Shown: positions 6,378 to 15,068, counted from the stretch's first letter. The stretch is 16,438 bases of DNA from CAYJAD01 sp964372165 (GCA_964372165.1 CAYJPT010000045.1:1-16438); one strand, 5' to 3'. Translations and numbers: made by a program. The notes: generated from the sequence alone by a model not told the origin.

Positions 6378-7925
6378 ATGAAAAAAATAATTACACTTAT
6401 TCTTGCCGCAGGGCTTGTTGCAAGCATGGTTTTACCGGCCAATGCTATTGATTTCAAAGCTAAAGGGCAATGGATTATGAGTTTTGACTATGGTAGCGGT
6501 ATGAGTGGTTATAGTGATTCACGCAATAGAAGTAGCATTTACGGCTCAGGTTATGGCAATCCAAGTGAAGATGAATTTGAGGCAAAGCAACGTGTACGCT
6601 TACAGCTTGATGCAATAGCATCGGAAAACCTTTCAGGTACAGTATTTTTTGAAATAGGTGACAGCACTTGGGGTAAGGCTAGTGATGGCGCTGCTCTTGG
6701 AGCTGATGGTGTCATTGTTGAGTTAAAGCGCGCATATATTGATTGGATTGTTCCGCATACTTCAGTAAAAGTACGTATGGGTTTACAGGGTATAGCCTTA
6801 CCATCATTTCCAGCTGGTAGTGGTGGTAGCCAAGTCTTTAATGCCGATGTTGCAGGCGTAGTTTTGTCGCAGCAATTCAATGATAATTTTGCTGCTACTT
6901 TGTTCTGGGCACGACCATACAATGATAATTATACCAATGAACTGGCTGATACAGAAGGTGGTGATTCTTCAAATATGCTTGATAATGTGGATGTATTTGG
7001 ACTTATTCTGCCTATGACCTTTGAGGGTGTAAAAGTTGTTCCGTGGGTAACATATGCAGCTGTTGGGCAAAACTTTGCAAGGCAGGGTACAGATATGGAC
7101 AATTACCTTGGGGGTGATTTTAATAATATGGCAACAGGTTTATTACCCATTGGCATGTCAAATGCTATAACCCAAAATATAATAAATGATGACAGATTGC
7201 CTTATGCCGATGTTATTAATGCCGGAATAACAGGTGAAATAACCATGTGGGATCCGCTACGTTTAGCATGGGATTTTAATTATGGTGATGCAAATTATGG
7301 TGTTGACTACTTAAGGCGACAGGGCTTTTTTGCTAGTATGCTTATTGAGTATAAAATGGATTGGGGCACACCTGGTGTATATGGTTGGTATAGTAGTGGA
7401 GACGATGATGATATATCCAATGGTTCAGAACGTATGCCAACTATGGATACAAATAATGGGGATATAGATTTTTCAAGCTTTGCAAGCTCAGGTAATCCAT
7501 ACATTGCGCGTCAAAATATCATTGGTAATACACTTATGGGTACATGGGGCGTTGGTATTCGTATGAAAGATTTTAGCTTTTTGGAAGATTTAAGTCATAC
7601 TGTACGTATTAACTACTTTGGTGGGACAAATAGTACTGAAATGGCCAAATATTTACGAGGTAATGCAAATCTTGGTATGAATTTTGGTGCTTCAGCTAAT
7701 CCGCAAGCGGCTTTTGATACAGCTGGAGGAATCTATATGACTACAGCGGATAGTGCTATGGAGTTTGGATTTACAACGGAATACCAAATCTATGAAAACT
7801 TACAACTTATGGTAGATACGGCTTATTTGGCCCTTTGGATGAATCAAGATGATGATGTATGGGGTGATGGCTTTGAGGCCACCGATGCTTGGAATATCAA
7901 TGCAAGCTTTGTATATAGCTTTTAA
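6378..7925 (+). CDS. Outer membrane homotrimeric porin, Desulfovibrio type
   Basis: The 515-residue product begins with a typical Sec signal peptide (MKKIITLILAAGLVAS..., likely cleaved after ANA at residue 23). The mature start IDFKAKGQWIMSFDYG is characteristic of the large Desulfovibrio porins such as D. vulgaris DVU0799. The body alternates amphipathic strands with Gly/Asn/Asp-rich loops (for example SGDDDDISNGSE near 342), and the protein ends in NINASFVYSF. The terminal Phe is the usual beta-barrel assembly signal. Such porins form trimeric channels in the outer membrane for anions and small solutes and are highly expressed. ATG 6378 is preferred over an upstream TTG at 6357 because AGGAAGG lies just upstream and the signal peptide starts there. 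The gene is monocistronic between an AT-rich leader and the rpoD terminator. Confidence 0.93.
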   Translation: MKKIITLILAAGLVASMVLPANAIDFKAKGQWIMSFDYGSGMSGYSDSRNRSSIYGSGYGNPSEDEFEAKQRVRLQLDAIASENLSGTVFFEIGDSTWGKASDGAALGADGVIVELKRAYIDWIVPHTSVKVRMGLQGIALPSFPAGSGGSQVFNADVAGVVLSQQFNDNFAATLFWARPYNDNYTNELADTEGGDSSNMLDNVDVFGLILPMTFEGVKVVPWVTYAAVGQNFARQGTDMDNYLGGDFNNMATGLLPIGMSNAITQNIINDDRLPYADVINAGITGEITMWDPLRLAWDFNYGDANYGVDYLRRQGFFASMLIEYKMDWGTPGVYGWYSSGDDDDISNGSERMPTMDTNNGDIDFSSFASSGNPYIARQNIIGNTLMGTWGVGIRMKDFSFLEDLSHTVRINYFGGTNSTEMAKYLRGNANLGMNFGASANPQAAFDTAGGIYMTTADSAMEFGFTTEYQIYENLQLMVDTAYLALWMNQDDDVWGDGFEATDAWNINASFVYSF

Positions 7926-8034
7926 TGTGATTATCTAAAAATAATATATATTTTCATATGCGATGTTAAGTATTTGTATAATGTCGCAGGATAAATTGAC
8001 CTTACCCTACACAGCCACAATGGCAACAAAAAAA

Positions 8035-8061
8035 ATGGGAGTAGTATTTTGCTACTCCCAT
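8035..8061 (-). terminator. Rho-independent terminator of the rpsU-rpoD operon
   Basis: ATGGGAGTAG (8035-8044) and CTACTCCCAT (8052-8061) form a perfect 10-bp stem with a 7-base loop. In the leftward direction the stem is followed immediately by a run of Ts (the As at 8028-8035 on the plus strand). It lies 53 bases after the rpoD stop. On the plus strand the T-run is missing, so it serves rpoD rather than the porin gene. Confidence 0.88.
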
Positions 8062-8113
8062 ATTAGTTAGTCAACACTTATAAAGTTTTAATATGCTACT
8101 ATACTACGACAAA

Positions 8114-9889
8114 TTAATTTTCGTAATATGATCTAAGTACTTGACTGCGAATTGGGTGACGCAGCTTGCGTAAAGCTTTGGCTTCAATTTGGCGTATACG
8201 CTCACGAGTAACATTAAATAGCTTACCAACTTCCTCAAGAGTGTGGTCACTTTTTTCCGCAATGCCAAAGCGTTTACGTAAAACTTGTTCTTCACGTGGA
8301 GTTAAATCAGCAAGAACAGTAGCTAATTGCTCAGACAGCTTTGTATTTATAACTTCCTCAGCAGGGGCAACGGCCTTTTTATCTTCAATGAAGTCACCAA
8401 GGCTTGAATCTTCCTCATCTCCAATAGGAGTTTCAAGTGAAATTGGCTCTTTAGCAATTTTTAATACTTTCTTAACTTTATCAACTGGATAATCCATGCG
8501 CTCTGCTATTTCTTCAGGTGTTGGGTCACGTCCTAATTCTTGCACCAAATAGCGTGAAGTACGAATAAGTTTATTAATAGTTTCAATCATATGCACAGGA
8601 ATACGAATGGTTCGAGCTTGGTCTGCTATGGCTCTGGTAATGGCTTGGCGAATCCACCAAGTAGCATAGGTTGAAAATTTATATCCTCGTTGATATTCAA
8701 ACTTATCAACAGCTTTCATAAGGCCAATGTTGCCCTCTTGAATTAAATCCAAAAATTGTAAACCGCGGTTGGTATATTTTTTGGCAATGGACACAACCAA
8801 GCGCAAGTTTGAACGTATCAATTCTTGCTTAGCACGCATGGCAGCAATATTGCCACGTTTGATGCGCCATAAAACTTCTTCAAGATCACCCACATTATGG
8901 CAGCATTTTTCTTGTAGACGGCGTAAAATTTCAATTTTACCAACAATCATTTCTTTAAATGAGAAAAATTCATCTACACTTAAACGCAGTTCCTTGGCAG
9001 CTTCTACAGGGTGCACACTTCTGCTTTCAAGGTTATCAAAAAGTTCTTGAATTTCAGCTTGAGTGCGTCCTGTTGATAAAATGTAAGCTGAAAGATCGCG
9101 CTGGCAATTATGCATTTGGCGTACATAGTCTTCTACAGTTTCAATAATGCGATCTATAAGTGTTTTTTCAAGCTTGATATCACGCAGACGAGTTACAACT
9201 TCTTCTTTGTAACTTAAGATTTCTTTTTGAATTCCAGCAACTCTACGCTCTAAGGTGCAACAATCATCAAATTTTGTATAAATTTTTCTTTTCTTTTTAA
9301 AAGTAGCTTTGATTTCATCAAGGAGAAAAATTACTCTTGAGCGTTGGTTCATCTCGTCTTCGCTTGGGTCATCTTCTTCAATAGTTTTAACCACATCTTT
9401 AAGTTTAATGCGGTTAAGGCGTAAGTCGTCACCAACACTTATAAGTTCCTCAACAGCAACAGGAACTTCAACTAAAGCATAGAGAACGTCTTGCTCACCA
9501 AGCTCAATTTTTTTAGCAATTACAACTTCACCATCACGGTCAAGCAAAGGCACAGCACCCATTTCACGCAAATACATGCGCACAGGGTCTGTACTACGTG
9601 ATGAATAATCAATGGCATCTTCCTCTTCTACAAGATCAAGGGAGGCCTCACCAACTACATCATCATCTTCAGTTGTGGCGGTTAGGGCAATTTTTTTGCC
9701 TTCTTTTTCTGAATCAACGATAGCAATTTCAAGCTGTTCAAAGATTGTAATTATCTCTTCAAATTGTTGTTCAGATGAACTAACTTCCACTGGCAAGGCT
9801 TTATTTACCTCATCAAAGGTAAGAAACCCTGTTGCTTTGCCTTTAGCAATAAGGGTTTTTATTTGTTGTATGTCTTTAAGATTATTCAT
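8114..9889 (-). CDS. rpoD: RNA polymerase primary sigma factor RpoD (sigma-70)
   Basis: The 591-residue product has group 1 sigma architecture. Region 1.1-like acidic N-terminus covers about 1-95, then region 1.2 (TDPVRMYLREMGAVPLLDR, about 100). A long acidic/coiled non-conserved region (about 135-335) follows. Region 2 contains LRLVVSIAKKYTNRGLQFLD, the -10 recognition helix YKFSTYATWWIRQAITRA (about 402-419) and TIRIPVHMIETINK. Region 3 follows, then region 4 with VTRERIRQIEAKALRKLRHP for -35 binding. It directs RNA polymerase to housekeeping promoters. ATG 9889 is chosen because GGGAGG (9899-9894) precedes it by four bases; a TTG at 9901 would overlap the SD. The start overlaps the dnaG stop by eight bases (ATGAATAA), implying translational coupling. 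It is the last gene of the operon, with a strong terminator after it. Confidence 0.98.
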   Translation of the reverse strand: MNNLKDIQQIKTLIAKGKATGFLTFDEVNKALPVEVSSSEQQFEEIITIFEQLEIAIVDSEKEGKKIALTATTEDDDVVGEASLDLVEEEDAIDYSSRSTDPVRMYLREMGAVPLLDRDGEVVIAKKIELGEQDVLYALVEVPVAVEELISVGDDLRLNRIKLKDVVKTIEEDDPSEDEMNQRSRVIFLLDEIKATFKKKRKIYTKFDDCCTLERRVAGIQKEILSYKEEVVTRLRDIKLEKTLIDRIIETVEDYVRQMHNCQRDLSAYILSTGRTQAEIQELFDNLESRSVHPVEAAKELRLSVDEFFSFKEMIVGKIEILRRLQEKCCHNVGDLEEVLWRIKRGNIAAMRAKQELIRSNLRLVVSIAKKYTNRGLQFLDLIQEGNIGLMKAVDKFEYQRGYKFSTYATWWIRQAITRAIADQARTIRIPVHMIETINKLIRTSRYLVQELGRDPTPEEIAERMDYPVDKVKKVLKIAKEPISLETPIGDEEDSSLGDFIEDKKAVAPAEEVINTKLSEQLATVLADLTPREEQVLRKRFGIAEKSDHTLEEVGKLFNVTRERIRQIEAKALRKLRHPIRSQVLRSYYEN

Positions 9890-11633
9890 GTTTCCTCCCA
9901 AGGGAATCCTGTAACACTTGAAGATACTCTAAATCTGCACTAAAGTCACCTGTTCTTGCATTTTCACGTAAGGCTGCGGAAATAGAAGACTTTTGCGTTG
10001 TTTTAGCAAAATTATCTAAGGCCTCTGCAAGACTTTTTAATTCTTTATCCCCTTCATCCGTAGGGGGGGCTTCACCAGTGCAGCATGCAACCCAAAAAGT
10101 TTTTTCACGCTCATTTAATTCATAAAAAACATTTTCCGGACCAAACTGTTCAATTTTATTCCAAAGTTGATGCGCAATGTCAGAGTTTAATGCCATGTCC
10201 GCACCGAGGTTTCGCAAATCATTTAACCTGTGGGGATAACGAACAGCATACATCATAATTTGTTTATCGCGCATGGCAAGAGGTGTTAGGGGCTTACTAT
10301 TCAAACCAGTTTTGACAGTTGAGCCATCATTTCTTGCTTGCTTAAACATTTGCGTTTTTAAAATGTTTTGACGCAAGCTTTGCTCTGTAAGCTGTAATCC
10401 CATGGCAATTTTGCTGGTAAATGGGCTTTTAAGTTCTTCAATTTCTACTTGCTGTAAAAATTTTCTAGCCCAATCTACTTGTTCGCTTGGTGCTTGCTTG
10501 CGTAATGTACCAATACAAAAATCTAGCCCATCAGGTGCATCATTTAACAATGTTTCAAAAGTTGCTGGGCCAAGATTATGCAAGAGGCTGTCTATATCTT
10601 CCCCTTCAGGTAAAATAACTACTCTACATGCAAGACCACGAGTTAAAAACATTTCGCACGCGCGCATGGCTGCTTTGCGTCCTGCATTGTCGCCATCAAA
10701 AAGCAAGATAATACTTTTTGTAAAACCAGATAGACGTTTTACTTGCTCAGGCGTGAGGGCTGTGCCAAGTACACCTACGGCATGGGTATAGCCAAATTGA
10801 TGCAATGTAAGCACGTCCATATATCCTTCGGTTAAAAGAGCATTGTTCTTTATAGTAATACTTTGTCTGGCTTGTGCAAGCCCATAAAGGTGTTCTCCTT
10901 TTTTATAAATTGGAGAATCTGAACTATTTATATACTTTGCCTCATCTTCATCACCAATAATTCTTCCGCCAAAAGCTACAATTTTTTGCGCAAGAGAATA
11001 AATTGGAAAAATTAAACGCCCTCTAAAGCGGTCATAAGCATTACCACCCTTGCTACTAGTGGCAAGCAAGCCTGATGCTATGGCATCTTGTTGTTTAAAT
11101 CCTGCACGTTGCAAATACTGAGCTAAGCCTTGCCAGTCTTTGAAAGCAAAGCCTAGTCCAAATTTTTCAATAATTTCCGGACTGATTTTTCTGTGCTCAA
11201 TATAGGTACGACAATTTGCTGCTTCATTGTGCTTAAGGTTATTAATAAAATATTTTCCGGCTAGTTCATACATGCGGAAAATATTTTGACGTAGATTTTT
11301 ACTTTCTATTAATTCTTTATTTTGCGCAGGTGTTCTTTCTTTTAAAGGTGTCATGGGAACGCCTAATTCTAAGGCTAATTGTGCCACAGTATCTTTAAAA
11401 TCTAGACCATTTATGCGCGCATAAAAGTCAAATAAATCACCAGAAGCCTGGCAACCAAAGCAGTAAAAAAGCCCTTTTTCTTCATCAACATGAAACGACG
11501 GCTTAGTCTCTTGGTGAAATGGACAAGGAGCAGTCCAACGTGGTCCATTATGTTTGATATCCACATACTTGCGTACAAGTTCTATAATATTTATACGTTG
11601 CTTAATTTGATATATGGTATCGTTTTTTTTCAT
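9882..11633 (-). CDS. dnaG: DNA primase
   Basis: The 583-residue product has the N-terminal CHC2 zinc finger (Cys37, His40, Cys58, Cys61, with CPFHQETKPSF and FYCFGC). The primase core contains DRFRGRLIFPI (about 201-211) and GGRIIGDEDEAKYINS. The Toprim domain has LLTEGYMDVL (Glu269) and LLFDGDNAGRKAA (Asp313, Asp315), and a divergent C-terminal helicase-binding region completes it. DnaG makes RNA primers for the lagging strand and docks on DnaB. The SD before ATG 11633 is weak. The gene follows mutS2 but is separated from it by a 243-bp gap filled by a repeat element, which is unusual inside this operon. Its end overlaps rpoD by eight bases, and the rpoD SD lies within the last dnaG codons. 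Confidence 0.97.
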   Translation of the reverse strand: MKKNDTIYQIKQRINIIELVRKYVDIKHNGPRWTAPCPFHQETKPSFHVDEEKGLFYCFGCQASGDLFDFYARINGLDFKDTVAQLALELGVPMTPLKERTPAQNKELIESKNLRQNIFRMYELAGKYFINNLKHNEAANCRTYIEHRKISPEIIEKFGLGFAFKDWQGLAQYLQRAGFKQQDAIASGLLATSSKGGNAYDRFRGRLIFPIYSLAQKIVAFGGRIIGDEDEAKYINSSDSPIYKKGEHLYGLAQARQSITIKNNALLTEGYMDVLTLHQFGYTHAVGVLGTALTPEQVKRLSGFTKSIILLFDGDNAGRKAAMRACEMFLTRGLACRVVILPEGEDIDSLLHNLGPATFETLLNDAPDGLDFCIGTLRKQAPSEQVDWARKFLQQVEIEELKSPFTSKIAMGLQLTEQSLRQNILKTQMFKQARNDGSTVKTGLNSKPLTPLAMRDKQIMMYAVRYPHRLNDLRNLGADMALNSDIAHQLWNKIEQFGPENVFYELNEREKTFWVACCTGEAPPTDEGDKELKSLAEALDNFAKTTQKSSISAALRENARTGDFSADLEYLQVLQDSLGRKHE

Positions 11634-11676
11634 ACTTAATCATTATTGTGCGCATAAGAATGCACTATTTGTATTT

Positions 11677-11865
11677 TAGGAAATGCTGATTTATTCTGCA
11701 AGCATAATAAATCAGAAAGGCACACTGCCTTCATTCGCCCTGTGGGACGCAAAAAAACGTGGTTTTTTGCTCTCATTCGGCATGCAAAGTAGGCACAATT
11801 GTCTACTTTGTAAGGAAACGCACAATATATTTTTTGACTTGTTGATTTAATCAGCGTTTCCTTTA
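11677..11865. mobile_element. Long multi-hairpin repeat element between mutS2 and dnaG
   Basis: The ends are inverted: TAGGAAATGCTGATT (11677-11691) against AATCAGCGTTTCC (11849-11861), then TTTA. Five stems can be drawn: 11686-11695/11706-11715 (10 bp), AAGGCA/TGCCTT 11717-11731, GCAAAAAA/TTTTTTGC 11749-11770, CAAAGTAG/CTACTTTG 11785-11810, and AAGGAAACG/CGTTTCCTT 11812-11863. No open reading frame is plausible. A second copy starts at 16344, with 55 bp (11716-11770) identical. TA dinucleotides bound the unit, suggesting a TA target duplication. It lies in opposite orientation to the surrounding operon. Inference: a non-autonomous mobile element; a structured RNA function cannot be excluded. 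Confidence 0.75.
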
Positions 11866-11876
11866 TAATGTAAAAC

Positions 11877-14276
11877 CTAGCGCAGATAGACAATGGTCAT
11901 GCCATCGCCACCTCTATCTTCTGGAGCAAGTTCAAAGTTTGTGATACCCGGAAAGGTGCGCAAGAAATTATGTACTTCTTTGCGCAAAACTCCTGTGCCA
12001 CGCCCGTGCACAATTTCAATACAATCTCGCCCGCTTAGCAAAGCTTTGTCTAAAAAATCACTCACTGCGATTAGAGCAAGCTCTGCTCTTTGGCCGCGCA
12101 AGTCAAGACGCATAAGTGGCCCAATGGATTTGGTGTGATTTAATATAACCCCACTACCTTGAATGTTTTTACTTTTTAGTGTTGTGCTTAAAGCAAGATC
12201 TTTGTGCTCGGCCCATAGAGTAACACCGCTCATATCCATACGCACGCGCTGTTTACGTGTATCAATTTCGCATACTTTGCCTGTTTTATTAAAAGAAGTA
12301 TGCAGCACTTCTTGGCCAACCTTTAAGGTGTTTAAATTTACCTTGTCCGACGCTTCAGTGCTTTTTTCTTTTGCAACTTGCGCACGTAATCCTGACATAT
12401 TTTTTAAAGCTTGTTTATGTGATACTTTGCCAGCTTTCCAAGCGTGCATAAGCTCTTGTGCCTGATTGCGCAGTTGATTATATAATGCATCACGCTCACG
12501 CTCAAGACGAGCTTGTAGTTTTTTGTGTTCCTGACGGACTTTTTCTTGCTCTTGTTTAAGTTTTTCAAGTTCTTCTTCGCGCTTAACCGCTAATTTATTT
12601 AAGCGTTCAAGCAGGGCAGAGCTGTCTTCACCCTCAAGTAGTAGATATTGCTCAGCTCGGCGAATAATACTTTCCGGTAGGCCATGTTCACGAGCTACAT
12701 CAAAAGCTTGGCTTGCTCCCACTTGATCATAGGCTAGTCTGAAAAGAGGGCGTTTGGTATTTGGATCAAAAAGCACTGAAGCTACACGTGTTTTTTCTCT
12801 GCTTAGTGCATAAGTTTTAAGGGCAGGAAAATGTGTTGCCGCTATAACTGTAGCATTTTTGTCAAGCAAAGCATCAAGTACAGCTTGGGCCAAGGCCGCA
12901 CCTTGTGTTGGGTCAGTGCCTGCACCAAACTCATCAAGTAAAATAAGGCTGTGTACAGAGGCATCTTCCCAAGCGGAACAAAGGTGGCGGATTTGTGCGG
13001 TAAAAGTTGACACTTGGTCATCAAGGCTTTGCTCATCGCCAATAAAAGCATGAATATTGGTCCAAAGTGGGATTTGTGCACCACGCCCAACAGGTACTGG
13101 CAAGCCGCTCATAGCCATTAAAGTGATTAACCCAAGTGTTTTTAGGCATACTGTTTTACCTCCGGCATTACCACCGGATATTACCAAACCCTTTTCTCCG
13201 TCTTGTAAGATTATATCAATAGGTTGTGCGCTATTTGCAAGAGCTAATAAGGGATGATGAGCAGCTGGTATGTATATACCTTGAGTATTTTGTACAAGAC
13301 TTATGCAAACGCATTCTTGATTTAGACCTTTACCCATGGCCAAGGATAGTTTTAATGTTGCCAATAAAATATCTAGTTTTGTAAGCAAGGTCGTAGCATT
13401 TTGTACTAATGCTAAATTGTCACGCACCATGTTTGTTAGATACTCTAGAACCTTACGTTCTTCTTCACGCTCTTGCCGCTTTAAGTCTTGCAGGCGGTTA
13501 TTTATTTCAACCAAGAACATGGGCTCAAAATAGCAGGTTTCTCCAGTTTGTGACCAATGGTGTACAATACCCTGCAAACGTCCTTTAAAATTTGCCCTTA
13601 GTGGTAGCACGTAGCGATCAGATGCAAGGGTCATAAAATCGTCTTGTAAATAATGACCAATATTATATTGCGCCGCAAAATCTTTTACTTTACGCAGGCA
13701 AGTTTGATGAATATGCCGTAATTCGCTACGCACTAAGAGTAACTCTGGCGAACTTTCATCTCGTAATAGTCCGTCATCGCTAATGCAACGCCTTAGGGCA
13801 TTATACAACTGTTCGGGTAGTGGACAATTTTGAACAAACTCTAACAAACGTGGCCAAGAACAAGGCTGTGTTTCATTGTTTGGAGTTATAGAGTCTGCGG
13901 CTTGGCATGCTAAGTTTAAAACTTGGCGTAAAGTCCAAAGTGCATCAAGGTCAAGTATATGATGTCTTAAATGTACATATGCTTCAATGCCAGAAATATC
14001 TGGAAATGCGGTAAGTTGAAATGATTTTTTATTGTTTTGGCACTGTGAGCTACGCTCTGTTACATGTTTTTGCTTAGTACAAGTACTTTGTCCCACTTGA
14101 GCATTATGCCAAATATGAAATTCAGTGTAGAGCAGGGCAGCGTCACTTGCCACAGTCGCATCAGAAAATGGGTGCAAGGCTAATGCTTGCACTTTTGCGG
14201 ATTCTGAGAGACAAAAATCGGCAAGATGCTCTAATATTTTACCAAATTCTAAGGCATTTAATGTGCGTGTATCCAT
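11877..14276 (-). CDS. mutS2: MutS2 ATPase with C-terminal Smr domain
   Basis: The 799-residue product has MutS2 layout: an N-terminal helical core/clamp region (about 1-320), then the MutS ATPase with Walker A GGNAGGKT (368-375), the LDDQVSTFTAQI signature (about 418), Walker B LILLDEFGAGTDP (444-456) and THFPALK. A charged coiled coil (about 550-640) follows. A C-terminal Smr domain (about 721-799) carries DLRGQR (725-730) and HGRGTG (757-762). It lacks the MutS mismatch-recognition domain. MutS2 proteins bind branched DNA and suppress recombination in some bacteria; in others they act on collided ribosomes, with Smr giving nuclease activity. Placement between yqeY and dnaG is typical for Desulfovibrionaceae. 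The start ATG 14276 is 18 bases after yqeY, with no clear SD, so coupling is likely. The repeat element's right end is 12 bases beyond its stop. Confidence 0.96.
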   Translation of the reverse strand: MDTRTLNALEFGKILEHLADFCLSESAKVQALALHPFSDATVASDAALLYTEFHIWHNAQVGQSTCTKQKHVTERSSQCQNNKKSFQLTAFPDISGIEAYVHLRHHILDLDALWTLRQVLNLACQAADSITPNNETQPCSWPRLLEFVQNCPLPEQLYNALRRCISDDGLLRDESSPELLLVRSELRHIHQTCLRKVKDFAAQYNIGHYLQDDFMTLASDRYVLPLRANFKGRLQGIVHHWSQTGETCYFEPMFLVEINNRLQDLKRQEREEERKVLEYLTNMVRDNLALVQNATTLLTKLDILLATLKLSLAMGKGLNQECVCISLVQNTQGIYIPAAHHPLLALANSAQPIDIILQDGEKGLVISGGNAGGKTVCLKTLGLITLMAMSGLPVPVGRGAQIPLWTNIHAFIGDEQSLDDQVSTFTAQIRHLCSAWEDASVHSLILLDEFGAGTDPTQGAALAQAVLDALLDKNATVIAATHFPALKTYALSREKTRVASVLFDPNTKRPLFRLAYDQVGASQAFDVAREHGLPESIIRRAEQYLLLEGEDSSALLERLNKLAVKREEELEKLKQEQEKVRQEHKKLQARLERERDALYNQLRNQAQELMHAWKAGKVSHKQALKNMSGLRAQVAKEKSTEASDKVNLNTLKVGQEVLHTSFNKTGKVCEIDTRKQRVRMDMSGVTLWAEHKDLALSTTLKSKNIQGSGVILNHTKSIGPLMRLDLRGQRAELALIAVSDFLDKALLSGRDCIEIVHGRGTGVLRKEVHNFLRTFPGITNFELAPEDRGGDGMTIVYLR

Positions 14277-14294
14277 AAAGATAAATAAAGCTGG

Positions 14295-14747
14295 TTAGGC
14301 TAGGCTTGCTCGTACTTTTGTAGATAACTCTTTACCATCAAAACGACCTTTATATTTAGCCGTCATGACACTCATAACTTTTCCCATTTCTTTTGGGCTG
14401 CTAGCTCCAGTTTCAGCAATAGCTTGAGCTATTGCATCTTGTAGCTCGTCTTCTGAAAGCATAGTTGGTAAATATTCTTGCAAAATGCCAAGCTCTGCCA
14501 CCTCGCGCTCAGCTAAATCATTTCGACTTGCATCACGGTATTGTATGATTGAATCCTGCCTTTGCTTAGCTTGACGCAAAATGACGTCCATCATTTCTTC
14601 ATCATTCAAAGTTCCAGTGGAGCGTTTAAGCTCTACTAAAACATTTTTGGCAGCAGTTTTAAGAAGACGTAAAACGTCAAGCTTAAGTTGATTTTTGCTT
14701 TTGTAGGCATCAATGTATTCTTTTTCAATGCGCTCATTTAATGTCAT
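14295..14747 (-). CDS. yqeY: GatB/YqeY domain protein
   Basis: The 150-residue product covers the whole YqeY family: N-terminal helical domain beginning MTLNERIEKEYIDAYKSKNQ with KLDVLRLLKTAAKN (about 22-35), the central YRDASRNDLAEREVAELGILQEYLP (about 71-95), and the C-terminal tail domain with GASSPKEMGKVMSVMTAKY and GRFDGKELSTKVR. The tail domain resembles the tRNA-contacting tail of GatB amidotransferase, but YqeY has no catalytic part and its role is not established. It commonly follows rpsU, as here. The SD is weak (AGAG-type, distant). It sits behind an intergenic hairpin that probably lowers its transcription relative to rpsU. Confidence 0.93.
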   Translation of the reverse strand: MTLNERIEKEYIDAYKSKNQLKLDVLRLLKTAAKNVLVELKRSTGTLNDEEMMDVILRQAKQRQDSIIQYRDASRNDLAEREVAELGILQEYLPTMLSEDELQDAIAQAIAETGASSPKEMGKVMSVMTAKYKGRFDGKELSTKVRASLA

Positions 14748-14797
14748 AATTTTTGGCTCTATTTTGAAATAATAAAATCTTTGGGGCTAAATAAGCA

Positions 14798-14827
14798 TGC
14801 GGGGAATTCGTAACCGAACTCCCCGCA
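14798..14827 (-). terminator. Hairpin between rpsU and yqeY, probable attenuator
   Basis: TGCGGGGA (14798-14805) and TCCCCGCA (14820-14827) form an 8-bp GC-rich stem. After one A/C mismatch it continues as TTCG/CGAA closing a TAAC loop. In the leftward direction it is followed by TGCTTATTTAG, a broken T-run. It should terminate only part of the transcripts, leaving S21 mRNA in excess while allowing read-through to yqeY, mutS2, dnaG and rpoD. A similar attenuated layout is known for rpsU-dnaG-rpoD in enteric bacteria. Confidence 0.65.
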
Positions 14828-14864
14828 AAATTTGGCATGTAAAAAAAAGAAATATATTACAGGA

Positions 14865-15068
14865 CTAACCCATATTCATCTTTCTAATTTTCTTCATAAG
14901 CCGCTTTCTAGCAGCCGCTTTCTTTTTCTTGCGCATGACGCTTGGCTTTTCATAATGTTGACGTTTCTTCATTTCAGAAAGCACGCCAGCCTTTTCCACT
15001 TGCTTTTTGAAGCGGCGCAAGGCAATATCAAAGTTGTAATCATCTTCGTTAAGGAAAACTCCGGGCAA
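14865..15068 (-). CDS. rpsU: 30S ribosomal protein S21
   Basis: The 67-residue product carries the S21 core NFDIALRRFKKQVEKAG, KKRQHYEKPSVMRKKKK and a very basic C-terminal helix. S21 binds the 30S platform near the 16S 3' end and aids initiation. The start is the unusual codon TTG at 15068, giving MPGVFLNEDD, the N-terminus expected for Desulfovibrio-type S21. A GTG at 15077 is in frame but lies inside the SD-like GGGGGTGAT (15081-15073) and would have no room for ribosome binding. The extended SD probably compensates for the TTG codon. It is the first gene of the operon, behind a recognisable promoter and ahead of an attenuator hairpin. Confidence 0.93.
   Translation of the reverse strand: MPGVFLNEDDYNFDIALRRFKKQVEKAGVLSEMKKRQHYEKPSVMRKKKKAAARKRLMKKIRKMNMG

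Noticed and set aside
11636..11893. 85-codon minus-strand reading frame between dnaG and mutS2
   Set aside because: It runs through the hairpins of the repeat element and into mutS2 in another frame, with no family resemblance or SD.
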